Shown here piece after piece: positions 35,601 to 48,311 of a stretch of 64,000 nt of DNA. Both the position numbers and the translations under genes were made by a program. This DNA is from Paramecium pentaurelia (taxonomy: Eukaryota > Ciliophora > Oligohymenophorea > Peniculida > Parameciidae), in assembly GCA_905183005.1 (NCBI GenBank), contig CAJJDO010000031.1, positions 286,767 through 350,766 on the forward strand. Direction: 5' to 3'. How positions within the stretch are numbered: position 1 is the first letter of the stretch; the number at the start of each line of letters is the position of its first letter. Below the pieces are notes generated by a model, which was given only the letters and a program-made list of their open reading frames with translations, did not search any database and was not told where the DNA came from.

Positions 35601-37890
35601 TTTGTGCAAACACTAACAGGATTTGCAGGTGTAGGTGTTGGAGGAGGATTTGAATTATCACAATCATAACCAATATCAACTTTACAATTTGTACATCCTG
35701 TTGTACCACTACCAATATCACATTATTCTGTATCAGGAGCACTTGATTCTAATAATCCATTTCCACAATTCTTAAAACAATTTATAGGAGCTGCTGCTGG
35801 TGTACAATAATATAAATCTTCTATAGTACCACAATCAGCTGAACATCCATCTCCATCAACATTATTACCATCATCACATATTTCTCCTGTATCCCAAATA
35901 TGATCACCACAAGCTAAATAGCAAGTGTCTTTTGTTGTTGCAGTTCCTCCTGAACACTTGTAGGTAGGTGAATTGACAGCACAATTATTACATCCAGGCC
36001 CTTAAACTGCAATTGGAGTGGCAACCAAATTACCTTCATCACAAGTCTCTCCTGCATCTCTCTTACCATTACCACATAGTGTACATACCAAAGTTGCAGG
36101 ATTACCAACATAATTACCTCCACAACTAGTACTAATCACACATGAATTAGCAGCTGGCATAATTAAATAATATCCAGTGTTACATGCATTACAATTCCCA
36201 TTAGAAATACATGAACTACATTTAAAATCACAACTTCTACAAAGTTCTACTGTTCCTGCAGCATTTGATAATGCATTAGCACCAGCTGAACAAGAAGCCA
36301 CACAATTACCTTCATTCATTAATAAAGGAGATTTGCAAATTAGACAAATTTAACTACTGAAACTATTCAAAGAAACTTAACAATCTCCATTACAATTCAA
36401 AAAGTTTGTATCAGCTCCATCCTCATCTACATAAATAGTGTATTTATTAAAAATATTAATATTCGATAATTACAAATTTCCACTTGAAAATGAATTCAAA
36501 GCACTTCCTAATATAATAGTATCAGTGGCACTTTCTTAATAAGTATTACTTAAACTAGTAGTTTAATGTGCTTAATAAACACCTTTTTCTAAAGTTATAT
36601 CATAAATGATTTGGGATTATTCTGTTAATGAACCTGGATACAAAACAGTACATGTAATATGATGCCAAATATTAGTATTGTGTAAAATTAGAGCTGGTTA
36701 AAATATTGTAGTTCCAATCTTTAATTTAGTACCTAGTTAAGCTGCATTTGCTTAATAAAATAAAAGTGTAAGGACTTCTGTTGATCCTTAATAATTCCTT
36801 TTAAACACTTGCATATCTTTAGTTAAATCAACATTGTCTGCATCTCCTACTATAACAGCTGTTGATCTAAACCATAAAGCTATTCCAAATATAGTATTAG
36901 TGTTTCCAAATACTATTGCTGGTAATTTTACTGTTTAAGTTGATGCAAACTATAATAAACCAATAGTTGTTCCCCAAGTAGGATCACTGGCTTAAGCTGT
37001 ATTATCTGTTCCTAAAAATCCTTATTATGTCATTTAAATTTTATTATATACTACTTAACCTGTCATCTCTTCCAATCTATATCTAGCAAATAATGAAACT
37101 GAATAGCTAGGATCTAAGAACATCAAATTAAACCAATTATGCTTATAATCTAATTCAATATAATCCTTCAAAATTGATATAGATCTAACTTGACCATAAT
37201 GATATTGATAGGATGATCCCCAATAAAGAAGTTACATCACAGCTAATGATGTTAATGAAGAGTGAAATCCAGCAGCTTCAGTTATTGGCATAGGATTTAC
37301 AATAATATTAGGAGAAGCAGGTTAAAAAGCATAATAAACAACCTTACCTTTAGAATATGATATTCCTACAGATCCAAAGCACCATTTCTCTTCTAAATAT
37401 GGAAATGGTGAATTAACCATAACACTTGGAGTTGAACCTTTGGCATATCTAATTAAAAATTATGTAGTTTATGTGTAATCTGCTGTATAATACATACCTA
37501 CTCGAACTCCTTAATTAGTAATTAGAGATTCATCAGATGTATCCATTGAAATTCTAAATATGGCTTGTTCAGGTTTTGTAGGTTCAGAACTATCAGCTAG
37601 ATTTGTATGTTTAATGGATGGTCGGAACCACAAGCTAAAATATATTCTTAATATATCAACTTGATCATGAAAGTATCTAAACTATCAAAAAGGAATGTAT
37701 TAGGATCATTAGTCAATTTAGGTTGTAATTAAATGTAATCTGTTGTTGCTGCAGGTGTAGTTCCTAATCCAACTATCACATTTGTTGCTGATACTATTTC
37801 TTAGTAATATGCTGCTTTCTTAGCTCCACAAATAGTATCGTAAGGTTAAGAATTTACTGTATATGCTATTAGTAATACTAGTAATATCAT
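32615..37890 (-). CDS. Giant cysteine-rich surface protein (DUF4215 type) with C-terminal membrane domain
   Basis: A signal peptide (MILLVLLIAYTVNSQ) leads into two lectin-like halves (NLWFRPS and IALWFRS, concanavalin/LamG style). Cysteine-rich furin-like modules follow (CRSCDFKCSSCISNGNCNAC). At least eight DUF4215 repeats follow, of the form CGDGI...E.CDDGN...GDGC...C.IE.GY.C. A beta-rich juxtamembrane region comes next, then six or seven membrane segments (AYILLIICILGLISGFYYY; ISILFTIIIMVVIVLIII; IVIAIALVALTIYPQIG). The cytoplasmic tail is acidic. About 1,750 residues. One 26-nt intron near residue 70 is needed. Likely a cell-surface receptor or adhesion protein; ligand unknown. Confidence 0.85.
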
Positions 37891-38001
37891 TTAATTAATA
37901 TATAATGAAAATTGAATGATTTTAGGATGATAAACAAATAAAATAACACTTAGAATTCAAAAATACATATTTAAGTTATTGATGTAGTTGTTAAAGTAAA
38001 T

Positions 38002-38658
38002 ATGATTGATAAAGAATTTATTAAACAATAGATTTACTAGTTCTAGTTCTTGGAAACCATTTTATATATTGCAGATGTACTTGAACACACTTTAATTAAA
38101 TTCTCTCTTAATATAACATAAAAATAAGATTAAGATATTTAAGCTGAAGTGAAATTATGCAAAGATAGCTTAAGTTTATATAAAATTCAATTAAATTGAT
38201 TAAACATTGAAAAGTACTAAGAAGCAATATAAAACGGAAACCTTTTTATAGCATTTAATTTAAATACTAACAAATAAAAAGATATAATCCATTTGTTATT
38301 TTTAAGTTCCTACTAATGAAAAAATTGAATTGTTTATTTGAATTAAATTATAAATATGATGTCTTTAAATATAGTTTAGCTAGCATTAATCATAAAAGAA
38401 ACTAATGGAAAAAACAGTAGCATAATTAATAATATGAAGGATAAATAAAAATAATATAGATTTAATAGAATAAACATTATATTAAAATATCAATTTAGAA
38501 TTATATCTTATTATATAATTACAAAGGTATAGAATGACAAATTAATAGACTATTAAGTGAAGTCTTATAATCATATATTAAATTCATATGTAATTAAAAA
38601 GAGACTTTAAATTTAGATACTTAAAATAAATAAATAAAAATAAATCTAGAAAAATTGA
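38002..38658 (+). pseudogene. Decayed ORF or unresolved small gene
   Basis: One frame runs from ATG at 38002 to TGA at 38656-38658 and codes natural-looking pieces (LETILYIADVLEHTLIKF; KYQEAIQNGNLFIAFNL; VKSYNHILNSYVIKKRL). It contains in-frame TGA at 38197-38199 and two more near 38320. No GT...AG pair of usual length removes them. A second frame in the middle also looks coding (KKLNCLFELNYKYDVFKY). Either a pseudogene or a real gene with exons I could not resolve. It lies in the 800 bp between the giant protein's promoter and the phosphatase end. Confidence 0.3.
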
Positions 38659-38692
38659 AGTGAATGTTGTATTTTAAATGTTATTATATATT

Positions 38693-39668
38693 TCATAAGA
38701 AATATGGTAATACATTTTTGGGTGGTTGACTAGCAGCAGATTCTGGGACTTCTTTAAACATTACAAAGTCTCTTTTTAAATTTTCATCAAGAGAAAGCAT
38801 AGATGCTGCATTACCACATCTGTAACAATAATTTGGTGCTGACCATACTGTTACAAGTTATTCCTATGATAAATTATTATTTTACTTCAAACCAATATTA
38901 ATACCCATCTTAAACTAATTGATGTGCACGAGCAATTAATTCTAAACCATTAATATGATTAAAATCATGTGTCACTTTTTTACCAAATATCCATCCTGCT
39001 CCTCTTGTATTAAGTGCCCATGTATCTACTTCTTCTGGATCTGACCACATTAAATCACAAAATGGACCTTCATGAGGTATTTCAGTTTTACGATCTATTA
39101 TAGAATTTCATTATACCTATTGTTCTGATTTAATCAATTGTTCTTAATTCTGGAGAAAGTCCTCCATGAACACATAAAACTTTTCCATCTACTAGAGCTC
39201 CCAATGGAAGATAATCAAAAACATCTGTAAAATATCGCCAAGGATTTGCATTCCCATATTTTCTCACAATTTCATCATAGAAACCATAAACTTGAGTAAT
39301 TTATCTTGATTCATGATTTCCTCTTAATAATGTAATATTATCTGGATATTTAAGTTTCAAACAAAGTAAATATTCGAATGTCTCTACAGAATTGTATCTA
39401 CAATAAAAAATCTAAAATACCCGCGATCAACAAAATCGCCAATAAATATATAGTTGGCATTAGGAATCTATCCTCCCTTATTAAATAACTCTAACAAATC
39501 AAAGAATTGTCCATGAATGTCTCCACAAATTATTACTGGGGCTTTAACTTAATGTACATTTGATTCTTCAATAAAAATCTCTTTTGCATGCTCACAAACC
39601 AAACGTACATCTCTCTCAGTCAAACAACGAGCATTTTTTAAAGTTTCTAAGTATTTATCGATATCCAT
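38693..39668 (-). CDS. PP4/PP6-type serine/threonine phosphatase catalytic subunit
   Basis: All PPP-family metal and phosphate ligands are present: [57 protein letters not shown], and SAPNYCYRCGN. The C terminus LPYFL is that of the PP2A/PP4/PP6 branch, where the last Leu is carboxymethylated. The N terminus (MDIDKYLETLKNARCLTERD and EESNVHQVKAPV) is closest to PP6 by memory. Three introns (23, 22 and 22 nt) restore the conserved motifs. About 300 residues, normal length. It dephosphorylates proteins in complex with regulatory subunits. Confidence 0.92.
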
Positions 39669-40040
39669 TTAAAATTTTAAATAATTTCTCTCGTATATAA
39701 AATCATCTATAATATTTATAAATATTCAAAATTTATAATATAAAAACTTAACTTAATCATATATATATTATTGCAAAATGATAAAAAATATATAATATAA
39801 TCTTTCAATATATTTTAAAATTGTTAATTTATCTCATATTAAAGTTAACAAATTATTTATATCATGATTGAATAATAATATTTCATTATTATTTCAAAGA
39901 TATATATTTTATTGATAAAACATTTAGCGTATATTAATTATATTGATTAAAATTATATTTAGTAATATATGAATATTTTATATTTTATTAATGAATAAAT
40001 TTATATATATAAATCATAATCTACTTATTCAAGTTATTTA
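39669..40040. other. Intergenic region
   Basis: About 370 bp, among the most AT-rich of the window, between two minus-strand genes. It must contain the phosphatase promoter. I see no ORF or structured element. Confidence 0.55.
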
Positions 40041-41811
40041 TCATGAAGAGCAACTAACACAAATTTCATTATTACAAATTTAATTAAAAATTTCATCTAC
40101 TTCTGTATGTTTCACATATGGATTTTCAATAACTGATTAAATTTTTTATAATAAACCAAAATTTTAATTGGTTTCCACTTCTTATATTATAGTTTAGAGT
40201 ACAGTATTTGTAATTGTATATTTTGGATTCATCTATTCCATTATTTAGATACGATTTGCTTAATTTGTTTCAGATTTATATTACATAACCCAATCAGACC
40301 ATAATAAGGATATTATTTTCAATCTTTCTTATTCTGATATTACTTGTATTTGTTCATATTCTTTATACAATTATATTTATTGTTAAAGCCAATTTTCATC
40401 AATTCCAAACATATGTAATAATTATCTAGATGAAGCAGCATATTAAATAAATTAATCAATTTATTATTTTGATATTTTAGGTTTTCTCATCTGAAGATAA
40501 ACCTCTCTAGGTGCTGAAATTTAAACCAATTATTATATAATTTTAATATCTTCTTGATTTAATTCAACTTCTTCATCTACATAATTTTAATGTGGTATTT
40601 CGATTTATTGTAAAATTTAAAATACTTTTGTAAAATTTGTACAACTCTAATGTAATATATCAAAAAAGGAATCTATTAAAATACATTAAGATTTTGTAAA
40701 TTCCATCTAATTTTCATCAATTAATCCTAACTTTCTTAGCATATAATGATAATACCATTTTTTATATTAAACCCAATATGAATCTTAAATAATTTACTTA
40801 CTTTAATCTTTAGGTATGACACTTTCCAAAGCTTCACTTAATCTATTTAAATTCCATAAACACACTTAAGGTTAATTAGCATAACTATATCTACCTTCTT
40901 TATCACTATTGTTACAAATATGATTTTTATTAAAATAATCTATAAATCCAAATGGACCATAGTCAATAGTTAATCCAATAATACTCATATTATCTGTATT
41001 TAATACACCATGACAAAATCCATAACATTACCATTATGCAACTAATTTTGCTGTTCTATTAACAATTTCTTAAAATGGATTTTCTTTATCTGCAAAGTAA
41101 TATTTTTTGCAATAATTCCAAAGTTGAGGTATGATTGTATTTTTAGGATTTAAATCAATTTCTACTTCAAAAGATCCAAATCTTAAAAATGTTTCTGCAA
41201 TTCTTAAAACAACTGCACAATTTTCTTATATAGGATGTCCATCATAATATATATCCCTTTCTGCTTTTGTATCTGTAATTACAAGTGAAGCAGCTCTAGT
41301 TGTAGGAATATTTAGATGAAACATAAATTCAGAACATAAATATTCCCGAATGGATGATCTGATTACAGCTTTTCCATCAGCAAATCTGGAATAAGGAGTC
41401 AATCCAGATCCTTTTAATTATAATTCATATCCATTTAAATCTCCTAAAGTAATAGCTCTTCCATCTCCAAGTTATCCTGCCCAATTTCCAAATTGATAAC
41501 CACAATAACAATGAGCTAATGGTCTTGCCAAAGAAGGTACTAAGTTACCAGCTAATATTTAAATATTCTCTTCATTTTTAACATCCAAATCTACATTGAT
41601 TAAAGAAAATGCTGATTTTGAATGTGCTATCAATCTTGGATTTTCCTTTTGTTCTGGTGTTACATCACTGAAACAATAACCAATAACCTAAGAGTTCTAT
41701 TAAATTTTTATATACCTTTCTTGGCTTGTTAATTTTAGAATCATCAATTGGAAGCTGACATATCTTATTTTCAAAAGGTAAAACTTTTAATGCACTTATT
41801 ATATTTTTCAT
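40041..41811 (-). CDS. SELENOO: Protein adenylyltransferase SelO (cysteine form)
   Basis: Matches the SelO/YdiU pseudokinase that transfers AMP to proteins, usually in mitochondria. Blocks in order: PRKVIGYCFSDVTPEQ; LAHCYCGYQFGNWAGQLGDG; KGSGLTPYSRFADGKAVIRS; YDGHPIQENCAVVLRIAETF; WQCYGFCHGVLNTDNMSIIG; TIDYGPFGFIDYFNKNHIC; GRYSYANQPQVCLWNLNRL. The C terminus is CVSCSS, where vertebrate SelO has a selenocysteine in a CxxU motif three residues from the end. Here Cys replaces it. One 28-nt intron lies after codon 32. It is divergent from the kinesin with 191 bp between starts. Confidence 0.93.
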
Positions 41812-42002
41812 TAAATAAAAAATTAATAATCATAAGAAAATATAAAATCTGTTTTTAAATTTAGATAATATAAAAGAATATGTTCTTGTTATTTAAATTA
41901 GTAATTATGCAATTTATAATAAAAAATAAGTAGAATTTTGTTTAAAGTATTAACAAATAATTCAAAACCTAATATTAATTAATTATATAATTTAAATTTA
42001 AA
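41812..42002. promoter_or_regulatory. Divergent promoter region (SelO and kinesin)
   Basis: 191 bp between the two start codons, AT-rich, without distinctive elements. Confidence 0.5.
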
Positions 42003-45000
42003 ATGGAAGTTGAATTACATTAATAAATCCCTCCATAACTTAATGTACAAGTAGCTATTAGAGTTCGTCCTTTTAATGAAAAAGAATTGAAGTAAAAAGA
42101 GGGTGTTTGTTTGGAAACATCCGAAAAATAAGTAACTCTTTTGTAAAGTGCTCGTTTGTTCACATTTGATTATGTTTTTGACTAAAATGCTTGCCAAGAC
42201 TAAATATATAAAAAGTACAATTAAATTTTAATCATAGATGTGTTAGCAGTTTAGTTTAGAGATGTTTTGAAGGTTATAATAGTACAATCCTTGCTTATGG
42301 TTAAACTGGATCAGGGAAAACACATACTATGGGTACTACAGGAATTGATTAATTGTCAAGTATCGCAGATTATGTATAAAGATAAAAATAACTTGGGGAT
42401 GATTCCAAGAGTAATTACATAAATTTTTGAAGAGATTGAAAAAATAGACTAAGAAATCCTTATTTCATGTTCATATTTGGAATTATATAATGAATAAATA
42501 ATTGATCTCTTATTAGAGACTTCAATATCTAATTAACCTACTATAAGAGAAGAAAAGGATCATACAATAACGATATTAAATTTAACTACAATATTAGTAA
42601 ATAATCCAAATGAAATGCTTTAAGTATTAAATAGAGGAGCTGCCCATCGTACAACAGCAGCAACATAAATGAATATGACAAGTTCTAGATCACATGCAAT
42701 TTTCACAATCTACTTTAAAATAAATCCTAAAGATGATTCTGAGGATGGCACTTTAAATGCTAAATTTCATTTTGTTGATTTAGCAGGAAGTGAAAGATTA
42801 AAGAAAACATTGGCTTAAGGAAAAACAATGGAAGAAGGAATCAATATAAATCAAAGTTTATTGGTATTGGGTAATGTAATAAAGACTTTAAGTGATTAAA
42901 AAAAAAAAAGTTAAACTCATATTCCTTATCGAGAGAGTAAATTAACAAGGTAATATATAATTGAATAATAATAGAATATTGTAAGATTCTTTGGGTGGTA
43001 ACTCAAATACTTATATGATAGCTTGTGTGTCTCCAGCAGAAAGTAATTATGAAGAGACTTTGAATACTTTGAAATATGCATCAAGAGCAAGAGAAATTTA
43101 AAATAAACCAACTTAAAATAGAGTATATATATGTATATAATAAAAAATTAGGATCCTCATGCAATATAAATTTTAAGTTTGAAATAGGAGATAGCAACAT
43201 TAATTGAATAAAATAAATAGTTTTAAGAATTGCTTTAAGTAAATGGAGTTAAATTTGATTAAATAAAAAAAGTGTCAATATCATAGTATTCTTCAAATAT
43301 TCCACATACTTGTGAGGAACATGTAGAAATAATTCAAAAATAGAAATAAGCTTTACTTGTATGGGAACGTCTTGGATCTCAGCATAAATTGGAAGTGTAA
43401 AAATTATAAGCTTAAATAAATGATTTAGAAATAGAATTATATAATTTAAAAAAGAAAAAAGATATTATTTTTAAATAATTTTAAGATGCTAAGAAGTAAA
43501 TTAAAATATTAATTTAGAATATTATAAAAGTTTAATATACCATTTACTAATTATGATGAAGATGATGAAATTGAAGATTTATATGATGAAGTTGATAAAT
43601 TAAAATAAGAATCAAAGGAAAAAGATTATAAAATTTTAACTATGTAAAAAGAGATAGATGAACTTTTATAGGTAGTTTTTATTGTTTAAATACTAGGATA
43701 GGATGCACACAGAGATTAATACATTTTGTGTAAAAAATAAAAGGAGTTAATGATTCTTTAAAGGAAGATTGAAAAATTAGATACTAAAGATAATTTTGAA
43801 TCTCCAATCCAAGATTCAGAATGTGATGAAGAAATTATTTGCAATGATTCAATGATTAAAGAGACAAATTAATAAATTGAAGAATTTGAAAGCAATTTAT
43901 AGGTTATGACTATTAGAAATTTTGAACTTAAACGACAATTAGCTGAAGATATGAAAAAAGAATTTTAATAATAGATTTCTATGTTAGAATCTTAAAAGGC
44001 TTCTTTAATGAAATAAGTAAATTAAAAATAAGATGCAACATAATTAAATTAATTAAAAATTAAATTATAAGAATATGAATAAAAAATAGGAGAAATGAGA
44101 TAAAAAGAATAAAATATGAGATAAATGTAAAAGAAATTGGAAGAATAAGAAAATTAGGTTAAAGATTTAAAAATAAATATAGAAAAAATGAAAAAATAGA
44201 AGGTAGAATTGATTAAAAAAATGAAATCAGATAATGAAAAGTATATTAAAGATAAAGAGGAGAAATAAAAAGAATTAATTTTAATTAAAAAACTTAAAAT
44301 TTAATAAGATGCTGCTTTAAGTAAATTGAAAAATGAAAATTGTAAAAAAGAAGTACTTCTTAGAAGAAAAGAAGATGAAATATTAAAGTAGAGAAATGAG
44401 AAAGTTATAGAAAAAGGAACAAGTTAATCATATAAGAAATCTTAAAAAGTTTAAGTTTATGATTAAATGGAAAAATAAATAGAATCTTTATTCTCTTAAT
44501 TGATATCTGGAGGATAGGCAGAAATTTAAATAAAAAGGGAAATAACAAAATTAGAATAATTATAAGAGGAAATTAGTTAGATAGAATAGAAAATTTGTTA
44601 GTTATAAATAAAAAGAGAATAAACATCATTTGATTAGAATAATAAAAATAGTTTAAATTAAATAGAATTAGAATTGAGTGATATAATAATAATAAGAGAA
44701 AATATAAATGAGACAATAGATTATTAATTACATAAAATAGAGTAATTAAGAAAGAATTGTAATAATTGTACAGAAATATATACTAATTTTTTAACTAATT
44801 CTGAATTTAGAGAACTTCCAAATTGGTGTATTAGAACATTTAAATTTTTAATTGATAATTGGATTAAAGATCATTTGTAAATGCAGAATTTTAGTTAATA
44901 AAATGATGAATTTTAATAAGTAATTTAAGAATTAGTATAATAATTATAAAAACCACTTTAAGAGATTAATTGCAATTCACCTACTCTTAAAAAAAAGATT

Positions 45001-46440
45001 GTCAAATAATAAATTTCTTCATAACCTAATGATGCATTGGAACTCAGAAAATAACTTAATGATTAAAAAAGAAAGTATTAATTCTTATAAAATGAAAATA
45101 AAAATATGATATCAGATTTAGAATATTATAAGAAATTCTATACAGAACATATAAATAAAGTGTAGAAAGATAAATGTATTGGTTTAAGTGATTAAATATA
45201 AATTCCATAAAGTTAGAGTTATTAATAAATAAGAGATGCTTATAAATTGGAAAGAACCAAATAGAAGGAATTATCCTTAAATTTAAGTTTTTAAAAACCA
45301 TAAATATAAAATTCTGCAATAAAGATTGCAAAAGTATGTAAATCAGATAGAGAAGGATATACTGATTAATTTAGTTAGGCATAAGAAGAACAAGAATTAA
45401 GATATGAGTATTAAATAATAGTTATTTAATAGTGTAATTAAATCAATACCTGGTCATGAGAATCCTATATTGTGTGTGTATACAATGTAAAATTTATTAT
45501 GTTCAAGTGCATTTAGATCTGTTAAGATATGGGATATGGATGCATAATCTCATATAATATCATTAGATGCAAATACACATGTTAAATCAATATGTCATTG
45601 GCCAGAGAGGAATGCAATTGCAGTATCTCATGGATCTTAAATTTCATTATATGATATGACTTCATTTTAATTATAGAGTGTATTAAAATCTTCAATAGAA
45701 GAAATAAGAGTAATGACTAGACATAATGGTTTATTAGTGGCAGGTGGAAAAGGAATTAATTATGCTATGAATGTTTGGGATGCAAGATCAAATAAGTATT
45801 ATAATATAATGATATATTTAGTTAAATTCATGAATTTGAGAAGTCAAGTGATGTTATGTGTTTATAATAATCTGATTAGACATAAGAGTTGATTTGGGGA
45901 ACTTTTAATCATAATGTGAGAAAAATGATGATGAATAGTAATAAATATGGTTAGATTGCATAAATGACACCTCCACATTATGATAAGGTTACAGGAGTTG
46001 GTTTACTTGATAATTGGATAGTGAGTTGTTCATTTGGTAAAGGAATGAGAATGTGGAATTAAATAAATGGTTAATAAGGATAAGCAAATTCTGATATACA
46101 TAAAGATTCAATATTAACTATGGCCAGTATAATTATTGATTTATTATTATTATTAGTTGATAAAACACTTAAAGTGATGTATACTGGATGTAAAGATGGA
46201 TAAATTAAAGCAACAAGAATTAGTGAAAATAAATTTTAACTTGTTAGCGATATTAGTGCTTCTGTTTAATAAATAAATTCTCTCAATATCATAAATGATA
46301 GTTCACTTATTGTAAGTGGTGGTTAAGATAGAATGATTAAAATATGGAAGCCTTCTAAATTTACTTATGATTATTTAAAATAATTTACTCCTAATATTGG
46401 GGATTTTATTATAGAAGAAGATCAATATATGTTTAATTGA
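42003..46440 (+). CDS. Kinesin-4 family motor with WD40 tail (KIF21-like)
   Basis: The motor domain is N-terminal: VQVAIRVRPFNEKE, GYNSTILAYGQTGSGKTHTM (P-loop), MNMTSSRSHAIFTI (switch I), FVDLAGSERLKKT (switch II), NINQSLLVLGNVIKTLSD, HIPYRESKLTRILQDSLGGN. About 700 residues of coiled coil follow, then a WD40 region (SIPGHENPILCVYTM; FRSVKIWDMDAQ; VSGGQDRMIKIWKP). Motor, coil, then WD40 is the KIF21 layout, a plus-end motor that tunes microtubule growth. About ten introns of 22-30 nt are inferred; those in the motor each restore conserved sequence. About 1,370 residues. Confidence 0.9.
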
Positions 46441-46592
46441 CTATTATTTATTTTATAATATAAATAATGTTTTAGATTATGTAAATTAATTAATGATTTA
46501 TTAATGTCAGAATTGTTTAAAACAATATTTAAAATGAATAAGAATATTATAAATTATTATCTTTTAAGCGAATATTATATTTATTAGATAAT

Positions 46593-47151
46593 TCAGTTTT
46601 ACAGTAAATTACGAAAATCTTCATATTTCAATTCATTTTAGTTTGGAGACAATTCTTTTATCAGTCTCTAATTAAATATTAATATTTATTACATTTAAAT
46701 CGATTGAAAGATTAAACTCATTTTATATAACATTAATAAGTTTTTATCGATCCACTGATCCAGATTTATCTTCATTTCCACCTAATGCTATAAATGCAAG
46801 TTCTATTAAGTTTATTTATAATTATACTTATATCTTCTTCATCACTTGTCTATAATATCATTTTATGATAAGCAATTATTTTTAAGAAGTCTTCTTTGCT
46901 AATAGCTCCTCTTCCTGATAAATCTACTTCATTAATCATTTTTATTAATTCCTCTTCTGTTGGCTTCTAACCCATTTCTAAGACTTATATTAATATATAA
47001 TACCTTCAAGAACTGCTCTTAATTCATCTTTTTCAATATATCCTGATACATTTTTATCAAATGCTACAAAAGCCTCATAACATTTTTATTTCTCCTTTGC
47101 TGTAAGTGTATCTACATTAACTTTTTTTAGATCTTCCATATTTATAGACAT
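46593..47151 (-). CDS. EF-hand calcium-binding protein
   Basis: Two good EF-hand loops: DKNVSGYIEKDE and DLSGRGAISKED, where acidic ligands at positions 1 and 12 are present. A third, degenerate one (NEDKSGSVDRQK) lies in the sequence ALGGNEDKSGSVDRQKLINV. Layout and length (about 160 aa) are calmodulin-like, and the ALGG...DKSG segment recalls axonemal calcium sensors such as the outer-arm docking protein DC3, though not firmly. Three introns (26, 26 and 25 nt) restore the helices. Ends convergent with the kinesin. Confidence 0.85.
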
Positions 47152-47380
47152 TTCTAATTGTAAAAAAATAAAAATAATTAATAAAAAATATAAGTTGGTA
47201 TTCAATTGATTTTAAATATATAGTTAATTCATTTGATTAATCATGATATATTTTTCTTTTATAATTTAAAAAAGAATTCTAATATAAATTAAATATAGTT
47301 AAACATAAATAAGATGTTTGTTTCTTTTATTTTATTTTATAAGAGTATAAATATATTATTATATCTATAATGATAATAAT

Positions 47381-48311
47381 TCAAAGTTAAAATGAATCAA
47401 TATTACAATTCGCATGTCCATATTATTTACATACTAAACATATTATTTAATTATTTCCTTTAGTTTAAACTGGCACTATTATTCCACAATCTTCAGCCTT
47501 ATGACTAGTCTTCCCACAATATGGACAAAAAGTGAGTTTCAATTTTATCTAATGATTATATATTAATAAATACTTTACAATCATATTTTCGATGACCATT
47601 CCGATTACATCGAAAACAAGAAATATTATTGCAACAATCACCATGATGTTTTTAACTTAAACAATAAATGCATTAAATTCTTTATTTTTCAGTACATTAA
47701 TTTTCTAAATGTCCAACTTATTTACATCTGAAACATAGATTAAAACAATTTTTTTAATAATATCTATTTACACCAATTTCTAATTCTTATTTTAAATTTT
47801 ATTAAAAATCTGTTTAATCTTTGATAGTATCTTCTTTTTTCTCTTCTTAATTCTCTTATTTCTAATTAATTATTTTTGATAGTTTGTAATTAATTAATTT
47901 GTTTGAAATAGTTCTTTATTTTCCATCAACTTAATATCTAATCTAAATATCTTTCTTTGATGGATGAGAATCAAGTACAAAATCTAACATTTTAGTCTTG
48001 TTTTTATCATGCTATTATTTTTCTTTTGATGGACATGTTATAGATTATAAGCTTTTTGAATTGCTTGAAGATGATGAAGAACTATCTGATTATGAATAAT
48101 TAGAATAACTCTTTGATGTTCTTTTGCTATTTGATTAGTATATCTAAATAGGTTTAATGATAATATTTTTGACAATTCCATTTGTTGCATCATTATTTTA
48201 AACAAGATCATTACCATTTTCAGTTTTGGAGTTATTATTTATTTATTACTTTCCATCTTCATCATTACTTATTTTTTCTATAGGATTTGAGTCTAAATAG
48301 ATCTAAATCAT
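47381..48311 (-). CDS. CCHC zinc-knuckle protein (Air/ZCCHC-like)
   Basis: The C-terminal half has five zinc knuckles in a row: CFRCKQVGHLENQC; CIYCLSQKHHGDCC; CFRCNRNGHRKYDC; CPYCGKTSHKAEDC; CLVCKQYGHANC. Before them lie about 190 residues that are polar with a run of serines (SDSSSSSSSNS). Tandem knuckles with this layout occur in Air1/Air2 and ZCCHC7, RNA-binding subunits of the nuclear TRAMP polyadenylation/exosome complex, so a role in RNA surveillance is likely. One 25-nt intron lies inside the third-to-fourth knuckle linker. Confidence 0.85.

Noticed and set aside
35166..35742. Plus-strand and alternative minus-strand frames over the cysteine-rich repeats.
   Set aside because: They are shadows of the repeated DUF4215 coding sequence; only the frame with regular Cys spacing is continuous with the rest of the gene.
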